DNA of 64,000 nucleotides from Dyella acidiphila (GTDB lineage Bacteria > Pseudomonadota > Gammaproteobacteria > Xanthomonadales > Rhodanobacteraceae). The notes below the pieces were generated by a model, which ran no database searches, was not told where the DNA came from, and saw only the letters and a program-made list of their open reading frames with translations. The stretch spans positions 1-64,000 of the forward strand of contig NZ_JACZZA010000008.1 of NCBI RefSeq assembly GCF_014863405.1, given 5' to 3'. The position numbers and the translations under genes are program-made. Positions 56,327 to 64,000 of this stretch are shown here, piece by piece (positions within the stretch are counted from its first letter, which is position 1; the number at the start of each line of letters is the position of its first letter).

Positions 56327-57508
56327 ATGTTTGAACTGGTCGAAAAACTCGCACCGAATGCGGTGATCAAAGTCATCGGCGTGGGCGGCGGCGGCGGCAA
56401 TGCCGTGGCGCACATGCTCAACTCCAACATCGAAGGCGTCGAATTCATCGTCGCCAACACCGACTCGCAGGCCATGAAGGGTTGCGGCGGTCGCATGCAC
56501 CTGCAACTGGGCGCCAATGTCACCAAGGGCCTGGGCGCGGGCGCCAATCCGGAAGTGGGCCGCCAGGCCGCGCTGGAAGATCGCGAGCGCATCGAAGAAA
56601 TGCTCGAAGGCGCGGACATGGTGTTCATTACCTGCGGCATGGGCGGCGGCACCGGCACCGGTGCGGCTCCGGTGGTTGCGCAGCTGGCCAAAGAGAAGGG
56701 CATCCTGACGGTGGCGGTGGTGACCAAGCCGTTCCCGTTCGAAGGTCGCCGCCGTATGCAGGTCGCCCTCAAGGGCATCGAAGACCTGTCCCAGCACGTG
56801 GACTCGCTGATCACCGTACCGAACGAAAAGCTGCTGTCGGTGCTCGGTCGCGAAGTCACGCTGCTGAACGCCTTCAAGGCGGCCAATGACGTGCTGCAGG
56901 GTGCGGTGCAGGGCATTGCCGACCTGATCACCAGCCCGGGCCTGATCAACGTCGACTTTGCCGACGTGCGTACCGTGATGAGCGAAATGGGCCTGTCGAT
57001 GATGGGCACCGGTACCGCCCGCGGCGACGACCGCGCCCAGGCCGCGGCCGAGGCGGCGATCAACAACCCGCTGCTGGAAGACGTCAACCTCAATGGCGCC
57101 TGCGGCATCCTGGTCAACGTGACCGCCGGTCCGAACCTCACCATGCGCGAGTTCGACGAAATCGGCCGCATCATCCACGACTTCGCCAGCGAAGACGCCA
57201 CGGTGGTGATCGGTACCTCGCTGGATCCGGAAATGCAGGACGACGTGCGCGTGACCGTGGTGGCCACCGGCCTGAACCGCGCCACCTCGCGCCAGCCGGT
57301 CCGCCCGGTAGTGACCCAGCAGGTGGAAATGCGCCAGCGGCCGCGTCCGATGGTGCTGCGCACCGGTACCGGCAACGAGGTGGTCGATTACGCCCAGCCG
57401 GAGATCGTGGCCAGCAATCCGCGTGGCGGTGACAGCCAGGCCAAGAGCGCCGATCCGAGCTTCGACTATCTCGACATCCCCGCGTTCTTGCGCCGCCAGG
57501 CAGATTAA
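56327..57508 (+). CDS. ftsZ: Cell division GTPase FtsZ
   Basis: Tubulin-like GTPase forming the Z ring. 393 aa: [13 protein letters not shown] at the start, tubulin signature [13 protein letters not shown] (about residue 104), T7 synergy-loop region [15 protein letters not shown], then a flexible linker and the conserved C-terminal tail [14 protein letters not shown] that binds FtsA and ZipA. GGAGGA precedes the ATG. Confidence 0.98.
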   Translation: MFELVEKLAPNAVIKVIGVGGGGGNAVAHMLNSNIEGVEFIVANTDSQAMKGCGGRMHLQLGANVTKGLGAGANPEVGRQAALEDRERIEEMLEGADMVFITCGMGGGTGTGAAPVVAQLAKEKGILTVAVVTKPFPFEGRRRMQVALKGIEDLSQHVDSLITVPNEKLLSVLGREVTLLNAFKAANDVLQGAVQGIADLITSPGLINVDFADVRTVMSEMGLSMMGTGTARGDDRAQAAAEAAINNPLLEDVNLNGACGILVNVTAGPNLTMREFDEIGRIIHDFASEDATVVIGTSLDPEMQDDVRVTVVATGLNRATSRQPVRPVVTQQVEMRQRPRPMVLRTGTGNEVVDYAQPEIVASNPRGGDSQAKSADPSFDYLDIPAFLRRQAD

Positions 57509-57981
57509 TGCGTAAAGAAATGTGAATGTCATGAACTAACGACGTATTAACTTGTCATAGTTCCCCGTGCCGGGCAGCGAGGATATCCTCCCTGCCTGCT
57601 GCCTCGCCGTCGCCAGAAGGCCGGACGCGGCTAGGGGACATCGCTATGTCGGCTGACGTCGTATTCGTGCGTTTGAATGCGATAGACAGTGCGGCCTAAG
57701 GATGGCGCACGATTGGCTAGTGTGGTGTGGATGCCGCCTCAGCTGGTCCAGAGTCCCGTTGCCGGAACTTCCCGTCCCCGGCGCGGGGCTCTGTGTCATA
57801 TCGCAAGTGCTTGATTTATTAAAGGTACTTGCAGCATCCCAATGCGAATGACTTGCATTTGTGGATGAAAGGAAAATGAAGGATTCACCGGACGGTTCGG
57901 TATGGTCTATTTTTCCGCAGGTTAAGACTGTGTTAGCATCCTGGCTCGCATTGGCTGCTGCCCCTTACAGGTACCCAATAA
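57509..57981. other. ftsZ-lpxC intergenic region (473 bp)
   Basis: No gene comparable to known families is visible. It contains a 17-codon open frame with a good RBS (57646-57699), a GC-rich hairpin near CCCCGGCGCGGGG (about 57777-57788) and an AT-richer tail from ~57790 that must hold the lpxC promoter. A possible -10 TAGCAT precedes lpxC by ~45 bp, but its -35 is poor. No terminator for ftsZ with a clear T-run is seen. Confidence 0.6.
57646..57699 (+). CDS. Possible 17-aa small ORF
   Basis: ATG at 57646 is preceded by AGGGGA (57633-57638) at 7-nt spacing and encodes 17 residues ending in TAA. The product is unlike any family that I know. Good RBS spacing is the only support; it may be a chance frame or a leader peptide. 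Confidence 0.2.
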   Translation: MSADVVFVRLNAIDSAA

Positions 57982-58896
57982 ATGATCAAGCAGCGTACGC
58001 TTAAAAACATCATCCGTGCTACCGGCGTCGGGCTGCATACCGGCGACAAGGTCTACATGACATTGCGTCCGGCAGCACCGAACACCGGCATTGTTTTCCG
58101 TCGCACCGATCTCAATCCGCCCGTCGATATTCATGCGCGTCCGGATCGTGTCGGCGACACGCGTCTGTCCACCACGCTGGTGAATGGTGACGTTCGTGTT
58201 TCAACGGTGGAACACTTGCTCTCGGCCATGGCCGGCCTGGGCATCGACAATGCTTATGTCGATCTGTCCGCGCCGGAAGTGCCGATCATGGACGGCAGTG
58301 CCGGCCCGTTTGTCTTCCTGCTGCAATCTGCCGGCATCGAAGAGCAATCCGTGGCCAAGCGCTTCATCCGCATCAAGAAGCCGGTGAAAGTGCAGGAAGG
58401 CGATAAATGGGCCAGTTTTGAGCCGTTTGAGGGCTTCAAGGTTGGTTTCTCGATCGAGTTCAACCACCCGATCATCTCCAAGCGCACCTCGCGCGCCGAG
58501 ATCGACTTCTCGACCACCTCCTTCGTGAAGGAAGTGAGCCGCGCACGTACCTTCGGTTTCATGCGTGACATCGAAATGCTGCGCGAACACAACCTCGCGC
58601 TCGGCGGTTCGATGGACAACGCCGTGGTGCTCGACGACTACCGCGTGCTCAACGAAGACGGTCTTCGCTACGAAGACGAGTTCGTCAAGCACAAGATCCT
58701 CGACGCGATCGGCGATCTCTATCTGCTCGGCCACAGCCTGATCGGCGCGTACTACGCGCACAAGTCCGGGCACGAGTTGAACAACAAGCTGCTGCGTGCG
58801 CTGATGGCCGACGTTTCCGCCTGGGAAGAAGTGAGCTATCAGGACGATCCGGCCACCGCGCCGATCTCCTACGCGCATCCCGCCCAGGCGATCTGA
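57982..58896 (+). CDS. lpxC: UDP-3-O-acyl-N-acetylglucosamine deacetylase
   Basis: Zinc enzyme for the committed step of lipid A synthesis. 304 aa: [15 protein letters not shown] opening, the zinc His in [17 protein letters not shown] (about residue 79), [12 protein letters not shown], and the second zinc motif [15 protein letters not shown] (His and Asp near 238-242) with catalytic His in [15 protein letters not shown]. It ends the dcw region; a separate promoter in the 473-bp upstream gap is likely. Confidence 0.97.
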   Translation: MIKQRTLKNIIRATGVGLHTGDKVYMTLRPAAPNTGIVFRRTDLNPPVDIHARPDRVGDTRLSTTLVNGDVRVSTVEHLLSAMAGLGIDNAYVDLSAPEVPIMDGSAGPFVFLLQSAGIEEQSVAKRFIRIKKPVKVQEGDKWASFEPFEGFKVGFSIEFNHPIISKRTSRAEIDFSTTSFVKEVSRARTFGFMRDIEMLREHNLALGGSMDNAVVLDDYRVLNEDGLRYEDEFVKHKILDAIGDLYLLGHSLIGAYYAHKSGHELNNKLLRALMADVSAWEEVSYQDDPATAPISYAHPAQAI

Positions 58897-58916
58897 AAAC
58901 CCGGGTTCTGACCCCG

Positions 58917-58951
58917 CAAGCCGGGCCCTCTGGGTCCGGCTTGTTTGTTTT
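58917..58951 (+). terminator. Intrinsic terminator after lpxC
   Basis: CAAGCCGGGCCC-TCT-GGGTCCGGCTTG forms a 12-bp stem with one G-T pair, followed by TTTGTTTT. It ends the lpxC transcript. Confidence 0.9.
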
Positions 58952-59003
58952 GTGATCCAGTTCACACTTTCCGGGTTCACACTTTCACGATGCCGAGACA
59001 GGT

Positions 59004-59089
59004 CCTAGAGACCTGGGCAGGGGGGTGCGTGGTATAAATCCGACTTCCCGCCCGAGGGGTAGGCCGATGTCGGCCCATCTGCCGGGAAG
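59004..59089. other. Structured intergenic element between lpxC and dciA
   Basis: Three nested or serial stems are visible: AGGTC/GACCT (59004-59018), an outer CTTCCCG/CGGGAAG (59044-59089) and an inner GGCCGA/TCGGCC (59062-59075). A TATAAA (about 59032) lies between them. It could be a small RNA, a 3' stabiliser for dciA (minus strand) or chance; nothing decides this. Confidence 0.35.
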
Positions 59090-59100
59090 AACGCTTCAGC

Positions 59101-59580
59101 TCAGGGCGTTCCGTCGGGGTTGGAATCCGCAGGTTCGGCGACGGACGCCAGTTCCAGGAATAGGGCCCGCAATTCGGGATCCTGTATCGATTTTGCGGCT
59201 GCCTTCAAATGAAGTGCGGCTGCGGCTGAAAGCGGTTTTGATTGCTCCGGCTGGGGATTCGGCGGAGGAAGGGGGGCCACTTTCACGGTAACTGAGCCGG
59301 CATTCGCGCCTATGGCGCGAGCGGCAGCGAGGATTTGCGCCTGTTGCAGGCGCAGCCGCGATGCCCAGGCCGGCGAGGAAGCCAGAAACACCAGGCGGTC
59401 GTCGCGGAAGTTGGCGAACCTGACCTGCTCACGTAGTGGCAACGGCAACGTCTGCCGCAGTGCGCGGTCCAAGGCTTCCAGCTTGCCGGCCTTTTTGGCC
59501 AGTGCGGCGACCGGACCAACGGCGGTAATGGATTGCGGTCCATGGCCGGTGCGGGGTGGGACGGGGGCGTCGCGCTGCAT
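59101..59580 (-). CDS. dciA: Replicative helicase loader DciA (DUF721)
   Basis: A 159-aa DUF721 protein that loads DnaB, the ancestral counterpart of DnaC/DnaI. The N-terminal half (AKKAGKLEALDRALRQTLP; VRFANFRDDRLVFLASSPAWASRLR) carries the KH-like domain; the C-terminal half is Ala/Pro-rich. The position upstream of the M23 gene and secA is typical in Xanthomonadales. The start at 59580 is the best match to the domain start; 59610 is possible. It diverges from the peptidase gene with 24 bp between start codons. Confidence 0.87.
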   Translation of the reverse strand: MQRDAPVPPRTGHGPQSITAVGPVAALAKKAGKLEALDRALRQTLPLPLREQVRFANFRDDRLVFLASSPAWASRLRLQQAQILAAARAIGANAGSVTVKVAPLPPPNPQPEQSKPLSAAAALHLKAAAKSIQDPELRALFLELASVAEPADSNPDGTP

Positions 59581-59604
59581 CGGGTAACTACAACTGGTAA
59601 TGAC

Positions 59605-60537
59605 ATGCAAATCATACTCGTCTCACGCGCAGGGAAGGTTCCAAAAACACTGGACCTCGCCAATCAGCGACTGCGCTGGCGCGTTCTGGGTATCGGCGCT
59701 GCAGCGGTGCTGGCGCTGGCCAGTCTTGGCGCCGGCGTGGCGCTGGCGGTGGTCAGTCCGCGCGACCGCGCGATGGCCGAGATCGACGCACTGCATAAGC
59801 AGGTAAAGCAGCAGGATGTGCAGCTCGGCGACCTGCGCGACGATGCCCACCGGCAACTCGATGCCCTGGCCATCAAGCTCGGTCAGCTGCAGGCCCAGGC
59901 CACCCGCATCAATGCGCTGGGCGAGCGCCTGGTGCAGGTCGGCAAGCTCGACAGCGGCGAATTCAATTTCGACCAGCCGCCGCCGGTGGGCGGCGTGGAA
60001 GTCACCAGCGGCAGCAGCGCTTATGCTTTGCCGCAGACCCTCGATGCCAGCATCGACCAGCTGGCCACCCAGTTCGATACCCAGCAGGCGCAGCTCAGTG
60101 CGATGCAGAGCCTGCTGATGAATGCCCGCATCGATTCCAATCTCAAGCCCACGGGCATGCCGGCAGACGGCTACATTTCCTCTTATTTCGGCGTGCGCGC
60201 CGACCCCTTCGACGGCAGGTCCGCGCACCATACCGGCCTGGATATCGCGGTGCCTTACGGCAGTGCGGTGCATACCGTTGCCGAAGGCATGGTCACCTAT
60301 GCCGGCGTCCGCAATGGCTACGGCAACGTGGTCGAGATCGACCATGGCAATGGCTACATGACCCGCTACGCGCATAACAGCAAGCTGCTGGTGCACCCGG
60401 GCGAGCATGTGCGCGTCGGCGACGAGATCGCCGAAGCGGGGTCCTCCGGGCGGTCCACCGGCTCGCACGTGCATTTTGAGGTCTGGTACAACGGCCGCGT
60501 GCTCAATCCCCTGGCGTACGTGAAAAACCATCGCTGA
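59605..60537 (+). CDS. M23-family zinc metallopeptidase, membrane anchored
   Basis: A 310-aa LytM/M23 peptidase-domain protein. The N-terminus is cytoplasmic with a membrane helix at about 30-52, then a coiled coil (about 60-115), a linker, and the M23 domain from ~190. Zinc ligands are in HHTGLDIAVP (H-x3-D) and the HVHFEVWY motif; both are intact, so it may be an active endopeptidase rather than an EnvC/NlpD-type activator. The start ATG at 59605 has no clear RBS. The dciA-M23-secA context is conserved, but the reason is unknown. Confidence 0.88.
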   Translation: MQIILVSRAGKVPKTLDLANQRLRWRVLGIGAAAVLALASLGAGVALAVVSPRDRAMAEIDALHKQVKQQDVQLGDLRDDAHRQLDALAIKLGQLQAQATRINALGERLVQVGKLDSGEFNFDQPPPVGGVEVTSGSSAYALPQTLDASIDQLATQFDTQQAQLSAMQSLLMNARIDSNLKPTGMPADGYISSYFGVRADPFDGRSAHHTGLDIAVPYGSAVHTVAEGMVTYAGVRNGYGNVVEIDHGNGYMTRYAHNSKLLVHPGEHVRVGDEIAEAGSSGRSTGSHVHFEVWYNGRVLNPLAYVKNHR

Positions 60538-60671
60538 GCGCGGCCCTGCGGCGCCCTTGAAAGCGCCGCACCCCACCGCCACCCCTGTCCAGGGCCTATC
60601 CGGTCATCTATGCAGTTCACACTGCTGCATGCTGGTGCCGAAATAGCCGGGTCCAGCGCAGGTTTCCGCGT

Positions 60672-60700
60672 TTGGGATACCTATCGGACCCTAGTATCAT
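60672..60700 (+). promoter_or_regulatory. Candidate promoter of secA
   Basis: TTGGGA (60672-60677), 17 bp, TATCAT (60695-60700), with a predicted start near 60707. The resulting ~58-nt leader contains a GC-rich hairpin (CCTGCCC/GGGCAGG) but no secM-like gene. Confidence 0.6.
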
Positions 60701-60764
60701 CAGTCCTTTGCCCGCCTGGGCCTGCCCGGGCAGGCTTCCTCCCGTTTCCTGATCCGGAAGATCG

Positions 60765-63479
<2,715 letters not shown>

Positions 63480-63492
63480 TCGTGCGCCTGGC

Positions 63493-63522
63493 GTAGGTTG
63501 GGTTAGCGCAGCGTAACCCAAC
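63493..63522. repeat. Single unit of the TAGGTTGGGTTAGCG repeat
   Basis: GTAGGTTGGGTTAGCGCAGC and the following GTAACCCAAC match the arms of the long inverted repeat at 36217-36298 almost base for base. Here it is a single copy just after secA. It is palindromic within itself (TTGGGTTA / TAACCCAA). Confidence 0.85.
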
Positions 63523-63535
63523 AGTTTCACCACAC

Positions 63536-63570
63536 AGCAAAAGGCCCGCGCGTGTGCCGGGCCTTTTGCT
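63536..63570. terminator. Bidirectional terminator between secA and apaH
   Basis: AGCAAAAGGCCCG / CGGGCCTTTTGCT with a short GCGTGTGC loop: A-run and T-run on both sides of a GC stem. It serves convergent secA and apaH. Confidence 0.88.
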
Positions 63571-63619
63571 GTACGAACTGAAGAACGCAGGGGCGCTTTT
63601 AACCTACGCCTCGCCTGCC

Positions 63620-64000
63620 TTAATCGCCTTCGCCCGCCAGGCGCTTGCGATGCGGCTCGGCATCCACCGTGATGTACTGCGGCTCTTCCACGTCCAGTCG
63701 CAGCGCGGTGAGCTTGCCGCCCCACACGCAGCCGGTATCGATGCCGTAGATGCCAAGGCCGGCAAACCGTCCCAATGCGGACCAGTGGCCGCATACGATA
63801 CGCACTTCGCGCCGGCGCATGCCGGGCACCTCGAACCACGGATACATGCCCGGCTTCTGCGTGCCCGGTGCATCCTTGCCTTCGAAGTCGATGCGGCCGT
63901 TGACGTCGCAGAAGCGCATCCGCGTCAGCGTATTGATCGATGCGCGCATGCGCTCAATACCTTGCAGCCGGCTGGACCAGGCTGCCGGTCGATTGCCGAA
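63620..64000 (-). CDS. apaH: Diadenosine tetraphosphatase ApaH, C-terminal part (5' end outside window)
   Basis: The frame stays open to the window edge, giving 126 residues. The text NRPAAWSSRLQGIER, TRMRFCDVNGRIDF, PWFEVPGMRR, CGHWSALG and GIYGIDTGCVWGGKLTALRL matches the C-terminal part of symmetrical Ap4A hydrolase. The His in GHWSALG and the IDTGCVWGG loop belong to the metallophosphatase active site. The catalytic N-terminal motifs must lie beyond 64000. Confidence 0.92.
   Translation of the reverse strand, partial: FGNRPAAWSSRLQGIERMRASINTLTRMRFCDVNGRIDFEGKDAPGTQKPGMYPWFEVPGMRRREVRIVCGHWSALGRFAGLGIYGIDTGCVWGGKLTALRLDVEEPQYITVDAEPHRKRLAGEGD

Overview
The window comes from a GC-rich gammaproteobacterium, most likely Xanthomonadales/Lysobacterales and probably the Rhodanobacteraceae side (Dyella/Rhodanobacter/Luteibacter-like). 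This rests on gene content and order only: the dcw cluster lacks murD, dciA and an M23 peptidase gene lie between lpxC and secA, a SAM-I riboswitch leads a metX-metB-hom operon, and there are REP-like repeats of two kinds. The species cannot be named from the sequence.

Region 1 (1-41 kb). It opens with the 3' end of a 5S rRNA and two related terminators. A dispersed methionine/SAM/one-carbon regulon follows: a cysteine synthase-like gene (minus), metX-metB-hom behind a promoter, a met-box-like array and a SAM-I riboswitch, an amino-acid permease, metF, ilvE, ahcY with an SAH riboswitch, and further on metK and metE, the latter with a cobalamin riboswitch. Three riboswitch classes thus sense SAM, SAH and B12 within about 31 kb, and the metX, metE and metK leaders each carry a hairpin that can hide the ribosome binding site. 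Between these lie ppc, whose coding sequence holds an in-frame REP-like insertion, and a six-gene transporter/two-component cassette (about 14.0-23.9 kb). The cassette encodes an HlyD-like adaptor, an ABC ATPase, two large MacB/ADOP-type permeases, an NtrC-type response regulator and a histidine kinase. It is preceded by a near-perfect sigma-54 promoter and an upstream dyad that looks like an enhancer. This is the best candidate for a little-described system. A UPF0114 membrane protein, uup, a D-Ala-D-Ala carboxypeptidase, an esterase-like lipoprotein, dusB, a NupG-like MFS permease, a LysE-family exporter, a uracil-DNA glycosylase, a GlcD-like flavoprotein, yraN, lppC and rsmI complete the region.

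Region 2 (41.4-58.9 kb). RNase P RNA (rnpB) is followed by a tightly overlapped division and cell-wall (dcw) cluster: mraZ-rsmH-ftsL-ftsI-murE-murF-mraY-ftsW-murG-murC-ddlB-ftsQ-ftsA-ftsZ-lpxC. Most genes overlap by the 4-nt ATGA arrangement, which suggests translational coupling. The mraZ leader is an array of five 5-mers on an exact 10-bp period, matching the known MraZ operator design. No murD lies between mraY and ftsW, consistent with the MurD2/MurL route known in Xanthomonas.

Region 3 (58.9-64 kb). dciA (minus) and an M23 peptidase gene (plus) diverge with start codons only 24 bp apart. They are followed by secA, a second copy of the TAGGTTGGGTTAGCG repeat with a terminator, and the 3' part of apaH running off the window. 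No prophage, CRISPR array, insertion sequence or tRNA was recognised.
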